From contig JAAALK010000085.1 in the NCBI GenBank assembly GCA_019279435.1, forward strand, positions 620,001 through 684,000: a stretch of 64,000 bases of DNA. Reading direction: 5' to 3'. This document shows positions 35,381 through 47,400 of this stretch, piece after piece (within the stretch, counting starts at the first letter, position 1; each line of letters opens with the position of its first letter). This stretch comes from Zizania palustris (Eukaryota > Streptophyta > Magnoliopsida > Poales > Poaceae). The notes beneath the pieces are model-generated. The model was not told the origin of the DNA, made no database searches, and saw only the letters and a list, made by a program, of their open reading frames with translations. The translations under genes were made by a program, and so were the position numbers.

Positions 35381-36566
35381 AGCATCAGAGAAGGGCCAAA
35401 GAAGCAGGTCCGCACGCCAAGTTAAAACGGCCGAAGGGTCCAAGACCTTTGAAGGGTGGCTTCGGACCGAGGGTTGCGAACCCTCCACACGAAGGCTTCG
35501 GACCGAAGGTTGCGAACCCGCCACACGAAGGCTTCGGGCCGAGGTATCCTGGTGCTCCGCACGGTGGTTCTGAGCCACAATGGCCGAACCCCCCGTGCAA
35601 CAAATTCGAACCCCAATGGTTGGGTTCTTCTCACGACAACTTCGCACCCCAGTGGTCGGGTCCCCCATGCAATAGCTTCGGCCCCCAATGGCCGAACCCT
35701 GCACCATGGTGGGCTTCTTCGATGGAAGGCTTCGGCCCGCACTGGCTGAACATACCTCCAGCCTAGCGGGATCCGTCGCTGGTGTGGTCGGAGACACCTT
35801 CGACTTGGCCGAACCCCCCTCTAGGTGACGAGTTCGGCTCGCAATGGCCAAGGCCACTAGAGCCGTCGATGCCTCCGCCGTAGGACTGGACGGGGACCCC
35901 GTGGGCCCCGTGCGTGTCTGGGTCAAGGTACCCTCTGCAGAGTAACCCTATGCCTTGTTTTCCTTCGGAGTATTATGGATGGCAAGGGCAAACAGACACA
36001 GCGGAGGGGGGCATCGTCAACAGACTGTCTGTGGTACCTCCGAATCGGACCCTGCAAAGCGAAGCCGAAGGGTGCGAGCATGCAGAGGCCGAAGTGAGGA
36101 AGTCCGAAGCCATAACTATCAGAGTTGGGTCTCAGGAAGTCCCAATCCTGAAGACTTTGTCGCCGAAGGATAATGGAGGTAAGCCGCATGCTTCGGCTGG
36201 ACTTCGCACCGAAGCTTGGTTCGATCGGCCAAACGAGGCTGGTCCATTCGACGGGGTTCGAAGCGAAGCCCCCTTCGAACACAGGGCGCCCGAGGCCGAA
36301 GGGCACACTTCGGCCAGAATTAACAGGGGTCAAACAGTAGCTCCAGGAACGAAGCCGAAGCCATCTTGGGCTCCACCATGTCCAAATCGCAAAAGAGACA
36401 CCTACAAAGGCTGCAGGCACAGGAGATGCGCGAGAAGGTAGCTAAGGCCGAGCATGATGCTATCTTCGAGGAGATCCACCCTCGGCCAGCCACGAACTAG
36501 GTATGGAGAGAGAAGCCAGTTGAGATAACCAACCCAGCTCCCAGTCCAAGCGACGACGAGGAAGAC
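35381..36566 (+). pseudogene. gag-pol linker of element B with Gly/Pro/Trp tandem repeats
   Basis: 35440-35760 encodes irregular tandem units of roughly 13-17 residues on the theme GFGPxWPNPPHxG (for example HEGFGPKVANPPHEGFGPRY). Further CCGAAG-rich coding sequence runs to about 36360, followed by KPKPSWAPPCPNRKR and the acidic SPSSDDEEDMLDDDY block shared with element A. Element A has nothing equivalent to the repeats. TAG codons at 35764 and 35881 and near 36500 interrupt the frame. The repeat is unlike any enzyme domain; a structural or RNA-binding role in the particle is possible but unproven. Confidence 0.75.
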
Positions 36567-37073
36567 ATGCTTGACGATGATTACTCGCCTGTCTCTGAGG
36601 GGCCCGCACCTCAGGCGATGGACATCCACATCATCACATTACCCGCTGAGTTTGCACCACCACGGGACGAGGCCGAGGTCGCTCAATTAAACCTCGGTCC
36701 ACGCAGCACCGTCTTCAAGAAGCTCGAGGACTCAGCTCGCCATCTAAAGCCTTTCTATGTCAGGGGTCACATCGATAGGAAGCCGATTTACCGGATGCTC
36801 GTCGACGGCGGTGCCACAGTTAATCTAATGCCTTATTCATTGTTGAAGAATCTTGGCAGGGATGAAGATGACCTGAAGAAGACCAACTTGATGCTCAACG
36901 GCTTCAACGGTGAGAGCTCCGAAGCCAAGGGAGTACTCTCTATGGAGTTGACGGTGGGCAACAAGACGTTGCCAACAGCGTTCTTCGTCGTCGACATGCA
37001 AGGTAGATATAGTGTGTTACTCGGACGCGACTGGATCCATGCGAACTGTTGCATCCCCTCTACCCTACACTAG
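36567..37073 (+). pseudogene. Aspartic protease domain of element B
   Basis: Frame contains FYVRGHIDRKPIYRMLVDGG, with the DGG active-site triad, ATVNLMPYSLLKNL, NGFNGESSEAKGVL, and the closing LLGRDWIHANCCIPSTLH. The protease domain itself is open. A TAG at 37071-37073 ends the frame where a Gln is likely. The frame upstream is broken, so no mature protein is expected. Confidence 0.85.
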
Positions 37074-37284
37074 TGCTTGGTACAGTGGGACAGCGATGAG
37101 GTGGAGGTCATCCCCGTGGATACTTCGGCCCAAGTAGCTTTGGCCTATGTGTCGGTTGACGCCGTCCATAACAAAGTAGAGTGTCTATCTGGTAGAGACC
37201 TTTATCGTATCCAGAGGAAGGTTTGTACCAGTGTCTGTAAAGCCGGCTGGAGTAGCACGGCTATTTTTGTACTAGTAGTCATGT

Positions 37285-40200
37285 TGTCGCGCCCCGATTT
37301 AATAAATCAGGACTTTATTGAAATTCCTTAGAAAATCAATAAAACAAGACGTTCATCAAGCGACCACGTACAATACGAGCAATCATCCACGGTTCGTAGA
37401 CCGCATTAGTACAAAAGTGAATAAATATGAAGAGAAACTAATAAATCAAAGGGTCCTAGATGAACGCCTCCTTCCAGTCTCGCCTTGACTGGGTCGCTAC
37501 TCCAGACCTTCATCCTCCTCGTAGTAGACGAGCTCTGATGGTGTAAGTCAACGGGGTGAGTACATATGTACTCAGCATGCCACCGAATGCAAATATAATG
37601 CAAGGTAAATAACAAGGGAGATAGTGGCTAGTTTTGCGGAAGCAGAATATTTGTAAAGCATTAAATGTGAGCAATTTATTAGTACGGAAAAGTAAACATG
37701 TGTATGCATCATCATCTTCTAACTCGAGGAGTACGTTTTACCTCCCCGCACAACAGTCCTTACATGCCATGAATAACTCATCCATTCAAGCAATTGTAAA
37801 CTAACTGCGAGTAGTCACACAACCCGCCCTTGACCGTGGGCTCGGCTTTTCGAAAAGATTAAATTACTCTGATCAGAGATGTACCACTGTACCCACAAGG
37901 CACGCACTCATCACTTACACCAAAGTGTAACGAGATGACCCATTTCATGGGAACTCGTACCAAAACCTTCCATATGGTCTTCCCCGACTCAACAGCACCC
38001 TTTTATAGGTTTCATATGGTGCCCCGACGCGTCGGTGCCTCACCATACCCCCCCTTGAGCCTTCTCTGGTACAAGGCGCCCTGAGGGCTAGCCCCTTGCC
38101 CCCTCCACTATGGTGCCGAGAGTCGGAGTGTCCCACACTTCCGGTTAGGACTTACCCATTAGACTTGTGGGGTGTACGGAAGTGCTTTGCAACAGATCCC
38201 GTAGACCGGTCCTTATAGTGCCCCGGGTGCGACCATACAGTTTCCGAGCTTGCACCCGGAACCCACCATACTTATAACATAGCCAACTCCAACAGAGTCC
38301 AGAGACGAGAATAACGGGGAATTTCATATAGCAGAATCCATCTATCTACGACTCATTCTTTATTTCCTATAGCAGTTGTGCCGGTACATTGGGCACTAGC
38401 TAATATAATATTTGTAGAGTGACAAGGAGTTAAGGCTCAATAAGCATGGCTTGGGTTTGCACACAAGGACGGGGATCTAATAAATATAAGTGTAGGGCTT
38501 GATGTTTGACTAATGCAATATTAACCTATGAGTTATAGCGATAATTTATTAAAACCCGGGCTCAACAATGATCAACTGTTTCCATAAGAGGGGTCGATGA
38601 CTTGCCTTGCTCAGCAAAGGGTGAAGGTGGAACCTCGGGATAGAATTCCGGCTCCTCGACGAACTCGTAGTCTTCTCGATGTGGAAAGATAAACAATACA
38701 TTCAATAAACAGATAAAATCCACCAAATAATAAACATACATATTTGTGGGTTTTATTATGTGGAATAAAGTTTCATTATTCTAATGTTTGGTGAATAAAC
38801 AGTAAACTTATATTTCTCAGTGCTTTTCCAATTTATTTTTCTGAATTAATAATTTATCCCTAAGGGGTTTTTATTCCTTTATTTATTAAAAATATTTTGG
38901 GTAACAGTAACATACTGATTTTATGGCATTAATGTGTAGAGAATATTATTCTTGATTTAACAAAATTTGAATGGTGAAATTTGGAGTTAAAATGAGCAAG
39001 TTATGAATTTTCAAAGTTTAAATCAATTTCTAGAATTTATTTTAAATGGGAAAACAGTCTCTGGTCCACGGTGAACTGAGTTCACCGTGAACCATTGACT
39101 GCGCGCGTGGACCGGCCTGATCTAGACCGTCTGATCCAGATCGGGTGGCCGACAACGAGGCGGGGCACTTAAGTCACAGCGGACAGCTGTGATTAAAAGA
39201 AATCTAACCGGTATGCGTGGACGTCTGAGATTAACCCGGGGTTTTAAATGAAATCCAACGCTCCAGATTGATGGATACCGATTCAGTGCGATCCGAGGGC
39301 TAGGATTAAGTTCGTGGTCGATCTAATCTCAGCCGTTCATCCGCGATCGTACGGTGGAGGTCTCGTCCGACACGTACGCGGCACGGGGGAAGCCGAGGGC
39401 TTCGTCCCCAGTGCCGACCGAACGACGGCGAGCGGCCACCGACGGCGGCGATGGCCTAAGGCCCTAATTTCCGGCCAAAACGGAGAGAGGGGAGGATGGG
39501 GAGTACGACCGTACCGGTGGTGACGGTGAAAGGTGGTCGAGGGCAATCGGCGGCGAGGAGATGGCAGTGGAGGCTTTCGGCTCGACGTCGGCGAGGCGAT
39601 CTAGCGACGATCTGGCCCACCGGAGGTGGGGCCGAGGTAGAGGGCGCGACGACGGTCCCGGCGGTGGCGACGGCGAGGACGGCGGTGGCCCGAAGCACCG
39701 GTGAAGTCTTGCCGGAGCGCGAACCGAGGGGATGGCGCTAAAAGGGCACTGGTGGTGCTCGGGAAGGAGAGAGCAGGTGGATTTGTGAGGCGGAGGCTCA
39801 GTGTGCGCAGGGTTTTATAGGAGGGGGTCGCCGGCATGTATGGAAGGTGCACAAAGGGAATCCCGAGGGAATTTCCAAAAAGACTCCGGCGAGCTTCCAT
39901 TCTCGTGGTTACTTGCCATCCGGGGGGGGGGGGGGGGGAAACACGTGGGAACGGATGGAAAGGGACTGCCGGAGGGAGGGGAACTCGATCTCGTGCTTGG
40001 TTGGGTGAATCCCGATGGCAGGCAGCGGAATCGGGCAAGGGGGTCGCCGGGGATGGAAGGGGGAGATCCCCTTCCATCGGAGAAGAAAGGCCTGACAGGT
40101 GGGGGCCACCTGTCAGTGAGCGGGCGTAAAAGAAAAGGGGCTGACAAGTGGGCCGAGAGTAGCAGAGGCTGAGAGGGGCGCGCGGGAGGCCGACGGGTGG

Positions 40201-40601
40201 GACCGGCCAGGCGCGAGCGGGCAGGGAGCGAGGGAGGGCGCGCCGACAAGTGGGTCCCGCCTGTCAGTGGGCGCGGACGGACTGGGCTGGGCCGAAAGGC
40301 CTTAGAGGTTGAATATAGGGTTGCGGCCCAATAAGATTTAAAATTCATTTTTCAATTAAAATAATTCCAGAATATTAATTATTTGATTAAGGCCTGAATC
40401 ACTGTTGCTAAAATTTTGTAAAAATTCTCAAAATTATATTTTGGTCTCTAGTTCATCTCATAAAATTTTCAAGTCCATATTTTGAATATTTCTCCCTGTT
40501 TGGCTTTAATGAGGCTCTTTAAGGGTTTTCTTTAATTTCCAGAAATGTGTTTAATAATAGTTTTATTTATTTTAATTCTTTTTAAATACTGGGGTGTTAC
40601 A
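37285..40601 (-). repeat. Complete 3.3-kb solo LTR in element B
   Basis: TGTCGCGCCCCG...GGGGTGTTACA, flanked by the 5-bp duplication CATGT (37280-37284 and 40602-40606), so it is a complete LTR without an internal region, as left by LTR-LTR recombination. The - strand orientation is suggested by the TGTAACACCCC start and a TATAAAA at about 39814 on that strand. It holds a CpG-rich segment (39300-40300), a 17-G run (39922-39938) and palindromic CTGACAGGTGG/CCACCTGTCAG. No ORF is credible. Confidence 0.88.
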
Positions 40602-41314
40602 CATGTCTAGCAAGAATAATCTAGATTGGCTAAAGTCTCGAGTGGAGCAGTATCGGTCTAATAAAGACGGTATTGCCGAAGCCATCGAGGACTTTAGCGA
40701 AGTAGAAAAATTAGGACAAGGTTTTGCGTCGTCCGATCCCTTGGAGGAAGTTGATATAGGCAATGGTAGCATTCCAAGGCCGACTTTTATAAACCAACAC
40801 TTACAGCCCAATGAAAAGGCTGAAGTAATAAAGTTTCTTCGGTCGTATGTCGATTGTTTCGCATGGGAATATAGCGAGATGCCAAGACTAAGCCGCGAGC
40901 TCATGGAGCATCGGCTGCCCATCAAGTACGGGTTTAGGCCTTATAAATAGCCTCCCCGTCGCTTTAATTCGGTCGTCTATGACCGAGTTAAGGAGGAAGT
41001 GGAACGACTGCTTAAGACTGAATTTATTAGGCCATGCAGGTACGCGGAATGGGTTACTAACATTGTGCCTGTAGAGTAGAAAGGGAGCGGCAAGATATGG
41101 GTATGCATTGATTTCAGGGATCTGAACAGAGCCACTCCAAAAGACGAGTATCCGATGCCAATAGCCAACATGCTAATCAACGACGCCTCAGGACATAAGG
41201 TACTAAGTTTTCTTGATGGCAATGCTGGTTATAATCAAATCTTTATGGCCGAAGAGGACGTCTATAAGACTCCCTTTCGATGCCCTGGTTTTGTCGGTTT
41301 ATTCGAATGGGTCG
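40602..41314 (+). pseudogene. Reverse transcriptase of element B, N-terminal part
   Basis: DWLKSRVEQYRSNKDG, then RSYVDCFAWEYSEMPRLSRE, RYAEWVTNIVPVE, KIWVCIDFRDLNRATPKDE and VLSFLDGNAGYNQIFMAEED, with the first catalytic Asp in FLDG. TAG stops at 40948-40950 (same place as element A) and 41077-41079. The domain is cut at LFEW by the copia element and resumes at 52151. Confidence 0.88.
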
Positions 41315-43266
41315 TGTTGGACCGGAAACGGCGACCAGAGGGGGGGGGGGGTGAATGGGAGCTTTTTAAAATTTCGGGCTAAAAACTTAGCCTTCAGTTT
41401 AGTTCTGTCTTCTGCGGAACAGGCTTCGAACACAACCTTCGAAGGTCTGGTTCGGAGGTGCTTCGACAGCTCCGAGCACAGGCTTCGCAGGAGCAAAAGT
41501 TCGAAGCCAAGAAGACTTCGCTCCACTTACAACCCTCAGAAATCTACTCTGCTAAGTCAGTGCAGGCTCCGCACACGGGGTGCTTCGAGCAGGCTTCGCA
41601 CTTCACCCTTCGCAAGAGTGGACAGCCCTCTGAGGACTTCGACCAAGTACTTGGCGGCAGCAACTGGTGCTGGGCTTCGTACACAAGGTCTACACGCACA
41701 CAAACAGACTACGCTAAGGGCTTCATCACAAGAAGCAAAACGGGCCTCGATCAGGGCTTCGCTAGTAAGCTGTGAGGTCTGGCCTCAAGTTACACAGAGC
41801 GACAGCACACTGAAAAACACACTTCGCACAAAACACCCTTCGCCTAGACAGGCTTCGGTGCACTATACTAGCGAGGTATGTAACGCGAGCTCAAGCAAAA
41901 AGCACACAGAAGTAGGGCTTCGCCGCTTGAACAAGGAACACAAAATGAATTGAACTCTAGATGAATACAGCGAGGTATGTGGCTACAGGAGCTCAACAGT
42001 AAATGCTCAAAGTGTTAAATGTTACCTACCGAGCCCCCATATTTATAGCCCACAGTTCACCCAAAGGAAATGACTACACTACCTCTAGGGTTTACATTGA
42101 TTTTGACTCTACAGAACTAAGGGGTACAAAAGGTAGTCCACCTTTATTCTGGAGGCTTCTCTGTCAGCTTACTAGCTTCGGTGAGAAGCCTGAAGCCAGA
42201 TGGCCTTCGCTTCGCCGAAGTCAGTCTCCGATACAGTGACGGTTTTGAGCCGAAGCCATCAAAGCCCCTTGGGCCTTCGCACCAACACCTCCGGAGTGGA
42301 CCACCACGGCTTCGCAGCTACTCCCAGCTCGAACTCTATCAGTCCGTGTACCGAAGCCATGCAGGCCGAAGCACCTCAAGTCAACCTTGCTCCGGAGCTA
42401 GCCTTGCTCCGAAGCCTTCCACCCTCCGAAGCCCCACCTTCGGAGTACCACCCTTCGAAGTCCCTCCTTCGTCCAAGGCCTCCGCATGAAGCATTCCATG
42501 AGCCCTTCGTCGCAGTGCCTCTCCCCGAGCACACTCCTCGACGAGCCTCACCCGGACCATGCCTTCGATGCGCCTCGACTTCTGAGACCTTCGTCGGGTA
42601 CCTTCGTATGTCTCCCTCCAGAGCACACTTCGAATTCCTTGCCTCCACAGAGGACTTGATCCAACCAACTCCGAAGTCACTCCATTCGGAGTACCTTCGA
42701 AGTGCCTCACCTCCGAGGACTTTGTCTCGGAGCACCTTCAGCCGGAGCCACGCTCCGCACTCTCTGCCTTCACCTGGCACGCCTCGACCCGAGGACCAAC
42801 CCGGACCACCTTCGCAGCCACCGTGACGGAGCTCCCCGCTCCCCTGGCATCAAGCCTCCCGCTTGACCCAGGTTCACCTTCTATGTTCGTCCGTCGCCTC
42901 CGAAGACCCTACGCACCACAGACAAACAAACAAGTGTATCCAGTACTCCGGAGACCTCTCCGGGTTAGCAACCTCCGGCACACACTCCGATGTACCGCCC
43001 AAAGTACCGAAGCCTTCGGTACGAACCCAGTCATCGTGTACTGTCGGACCCCTCCGACGAGCACACTCCGCAGCAACAGCTGCAGCAAGCAAACACCGAA
43101 CATCCTTCGGTAACACCACCTCCGAACACCCTTCGGAGGTCCAACCTCCGAAATCCCTCTGGAGGTACCCCCCTCCGAACACCCTTCGGAGGTACCCTTC
43201 GAACAGAGGGTAAAAAGCCTGTCAATCACTCATCACAACACACCGAAACCAACCCTTGGTTTCTCA
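41315..43266 (-). repeat. 3' LTR of the SIRE-like copia element
   Basis: 1952 bp, TG...CA. The G-run after GACCAGA is 12 long here and 7 in the partner. TATTTATA at 42040-42047 (TATAAATA on the - strand). It lacks about 100 bases present in the other LTR at 50959-51057 and has about 27 bases (41565-41591) that the other lacks. Dense in CTTCG/CGAAG; hairpin-prone CCTCCGAACACCCTTCGGAGG-like units lie at 43115-43200. Confidence 0.92.
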
Positions 43267-44440
43267 ATCTCCCCCTTGATGAGTGCATTGACAACCAAAT
43301 CCACGTTCAAGAAAATTTAAAAATTTTCAGCACACAAGTGACCATAAAAACTCAGAAAAGAGCCAAATCATGTCACTTGACAAAAGAATTTTCCTCCCCC
43401 TTTCTCAAAAGAGTAAAAGCCCCTTCGGCAATAAAAACTCCCCCAGAATTAAATTATCCCCCTTTGGCAAACAAAGAGCCTTTATGTCATGATTTCTCCC
43501 CCTTGTGGTAGAGAACGAAGCAAAGTCTCTCCCCCTTGAGGAATTTCTCCCCCTTTGGCAATGCAAGCATCAAGGAGCATGAAAGAGATGCAAAGCTTCG
43601 AAATGAGCAGAATTGCAAAGACATATGAAGCAAAAATATGCCAACAGTAACACCAATGAACATGGGCTCAGCTCAAATTAATATTCTCTAAAAGCATGAT
43701 GAAGCATGTGATATTATCATGTTTGAAATAAAAGCATCACCACTTAGTCAAGGAAACTAGACAAGTAAGAGCAAGGACTGCGCAAAGCTAGTCAATTTCT
43801 ACTCTAGACAGACAAGTCCAGTTCAAATGGAGCTTGAAAAGCAGACTTGATAATCAATGAATTTTGTTGGTCTTTTCTTAGTGCCAGGGGTTATTTGTTT
43901 GTCCACCTTATACTTTCCAATCCGGCCAAGCCTAGGCATGAAAGCCATAAGAAGCTTAAGGCATAGATTTTGGCATACACTACGCTATTCCAGTTCAGAC
44001 CAATGTGCAATGGTAAGCAATCTAGAATAGGGTAGTGCGACAAACAATCCCACTTGGATCTTTTAACTTAAAGCATGCAAATCATGGAATTTTTGATTTT
44101 AACCAAGTGAACCAATTGTTTGGTACTTTATGAATATCCATGAATATTGAGAACAATTTTTCAAGTTGCAATTTTTAGCATCCAAAGAAATGTGTCTTGC
44201 TATCAAGCAGATAAAAGATAGCTAAAGCAGTCCTGCCTAAACATGCTAGATTCAAGACTAAGCAGTGAGCATGATTTGATTTTGGAAATAAAACACCATG
44301 CACATGAATGTTCCAGATGAATTAAAAAGAGCTGAGCTGACATGATTTCATGAATTATAAGCAGGCATATAAGTGCAAAATATGTAAACGCAATTTCAAC
44401 ACAATTAGACAAAGGCACATCCATCTAAAACAGCTCCCCC
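43267..44440 (-). other. Non-coding tail between pol and 3' LTR with repeated purine tracts
   Basis: No ORF, hence no env-like gene. At least seven CTCCCCCT-type blocks (polypurine in the transcript) occur at about 43269, 43393, 43437, 43457, 43494, 43527, 43544 and 44431. The one at 43269 adjoins the LTR and is the likely plus-strand primer. Confidence 0.75.
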
Positions 44441-47400
44441 TCACAAAATGCCGTAAGGGTGAAAAATGCCAAGTTCCCCACGCAAGTACGCAAATCGAGA
44501 AGCATCAAGGGGTTTTGTAAAAATGTCGGCAAGCTGGTGTTGGGTATCAACATATTGAAGTTCAATATCACCCTTCTCATTGTGATCTCTGAGAAAGTGA
44601 TACCGTACATCAATGTGTTTGGTTCTGGAGTGCTGAACCGGGTTGTTTGCAATACAAATAGCACTAGTGTTATCACAGAAAAGTGGAACACTCTTATAAT
44701 CTAACCCGAAATCCCGCAAAGTGGAAACCATCCACAAAATCTGAGAGCAACAGCTAGCTGCAGCAACATATTCGGCCTCAGCCGTCGATTGTGCAACACT
44801 AGACTATTTGCGGGAAGACCAGCAAACCAGTGAAGTACCCAGAAAATGACAAGTACTAGAGGTACTCTTCCTATCAATTCTACACCCAGCAAAGTCCGCA
44901 TCGGAATAACCTCGAAGACATAAAGACGAAGATGCTGAATACCATATGCCAAATTCAAGGGTGTGTTTGAGATACCTTAGAATGCGCTTTACCGCTTGGC
45001 GGTGCGAAGCTCGTGGTGAAGCCTAAAAACGAGCGCACAGACACATTGCGAAGTGTATGTCCGGCCTCGTGGCAGTCAAGTAGAGGAGGGAGCCGATCAT
45101 GCTTCGGAACTCCTTCTGATCTACGGCTTCTCCATCTTCGTCAGGGTCCAATGCTACAGATGTAGCCATTGGAGTGGCGAGGGGCTTCGCATCGGACATG
45201 TCGAATTTCTTGAGCAGGTCCTTGGTGTACTTTGTCTGGTGGACAAAAGTACCTTGTTTGCTTTGCTTGATTTGCAAACCAAGGAAAAAGGTGAGTTCAC
45301 CCATCATTGACATTTCAAATTCCCTGCTCATGGTATCTGCAAACTCGTCAACCAAAGCATGAGAGGAGCCACCAAAGATGATATCATCCACATAAATCTG
45401 AACTAGGAGGAAATCTTTGCCATGCTTGAGAGTAAACAAAGTTTTATCAACAGAGCCCATCAAATACCCTCGCTCAAGCAGAAAAGACTTAAGTCTATCA
45501 TACCAAGCCCGAGGGGCCTGCTTGAGTCCATAAAGAGCCTTATGAAGTTTAAGGACTTTATGTGGGTACTTGGGGTTTTCAAAACCAGGGGGTTGTTTTA
45601 CATAAACATCTTCGCCTATGAAGCCATTAAGAAAAGCACTTTTGACATCCATTTGATAGAGTTTGAATCCTCGGAATGTCGCAAAGGCAAGCAAAATCCT
45701 AATGGCCTCAAGGCGAGCAACAGGTGCAAAAGTTTCAGTAAAATCAATCCCTTCTAGTTGAGAAAAGCCCTGAGCTACAAGTCTAGCCTTGTTTCTAACT
45801 ATAGTCCCATCCTCCCCTTGTTTATTTTTGAAAATCCATTTTGTTCCAATGAAATGAACATTTGGTGGAGGATCAACTAAAGCCCAGACTTGGTTTCTCT
45901 CAAAATTTTCAAGTTCCTCATGCATGGCATTGATCCAACTAGAATCAGAAAGTGCATGACTAACATCTAAGGGCTCAAAAGAAGCAACAAAAGCGGAATC
46001 AATGAAATGAGCATGAGAACGTGTTACCCTTTGATCAAGCTCACCAATGATCTGCTCGGGAGGATGCATCCTTTGAACATGATGTGGAGCCTCGCGGCGG
46101 GATGCAGTCTCCCCCTCAACTTGTGCGTTGGAGTGGTCCAAGAAGACCGATGTTGAGGTAGTCGCTTCGGGACCTCGTGCCGAAGTAGTTGAAGCGGGGT
46201 CAGCTTCGGGGGTTGACGTCGAGGGAAGTAGGGGTTCATCCTCGAATTCTCTGGGATCTTCTTCTTCGAATAAGGTCTGTTCCATGTCGTGTTCATTTGC
46301 CTGTTCAAAAGCAGAACTAACAGAGGGGGTTGATTCATCAAAAGTCACATCACATGACTCGATGACAGTGTTAGTTTCCAAGTTATAAACACGATAAGAA
46401 TGACCATGAGTAGTATAACACAAAAAGATCCCGTCAGAAGAGCGCGACTCAAATTTGTCCAAGTTACCACGTTTTAGGATAAAGCAGCGACAGCCAAAAA
46501 CTCGAAGATGAGTAACCTTGGGCTGTCTCCCAAAACGCAGCTCATAATATGTTAAATTTAAAATTGAGCGCAAGAATATTCGGTTTGAGATGTAACCAGC
46601 AGTGTTCATGGCCTCAGCCCAAAATTTTCTAGGAGTCCTATGCTCATCCAGCATCGTCCTAGCCATCTCAACCAAAGTGCGGTTCTTCCTCTCAACAACA
46701 CCGTTCTATTGAGGAACCCGCGGAGCAGAGAATTGATGTTCTATGCCATGCTCCATGCAAAAGTCAACAAAGAGACTGTTTTTGAACTCGGTGCCATTAT
46801 CACTTCGAATGAATTTCAATGCACCTGGGAGTTCAGTGAAAAGTCTCAAAGCCAAGCTCCGAAAGTGTGAAAACACTTCATCCTTGCTGGCAAGAAAGAA
46901 GACCCAAGAGTAGCGAGAGAAATCGTCGACAATCACTAAAACATACCACTTGCCGCCTAAAGAACTAACCCGAGAAGGACCTACAGTGTCCATGTGGAGA
47001 AGTTCTCCGGGCTGTTCAGTCATCACTGTGGTGACTGGCGAATGTGAAGCGGCGATCATTTTACCATGTCGACAAGGAGCGCAAACTAAATTCTTCTCAA
47101 ACTTGAGCTTGGGCAATCCTCGGATCAGACCTAGGGCGCTCAGACGAGCGAGCAACTCAAAGCTCATATGCCCTAGTCTCCTATGCCACTTCCAAAGCTC
47201 AGAAGTTGAATGTGCAACAAGACAATGAGAAGATCCAGACGACTCAGAAAAATCAGCTCCAAAAACTCTCCCAACTCTAAAGATCTTACACACCACAACG
47301 CCATCAGAATTGAGCACTTGCGAAGTATCGCGATGAAATCGCACTTCGAAGCCCTCATCAAGCAACTGAGATACAGACAGCAAATTGTATCCCAGGTTTT

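Noticed and set aside
42080..43230. Long overlapping ORFs on both strands in the copia LTRs (also 50800-52110) and in 32580-33420
   Set aside because: They arise from GC-rich CCGAAG-type repeats, lack any protein family feature, and shift freely between frames and strands.
41315..43266. Regular CCGAAG/CTTCGG repeats as a CRISPR-like array
   Set aside because: Repeats are only 6-12 bases, irregularly spaced and lie in a plant LTR; there are no uniform spacers or cas genes.
43267..44440. Possible env-like gene downstream of SIRE-type pol
   Set aside because: SIRE elements sometimes carry one there, but no ORF of useful length or membrane-protein pattern is present on the - strand, and the same is true of 8085-9472.
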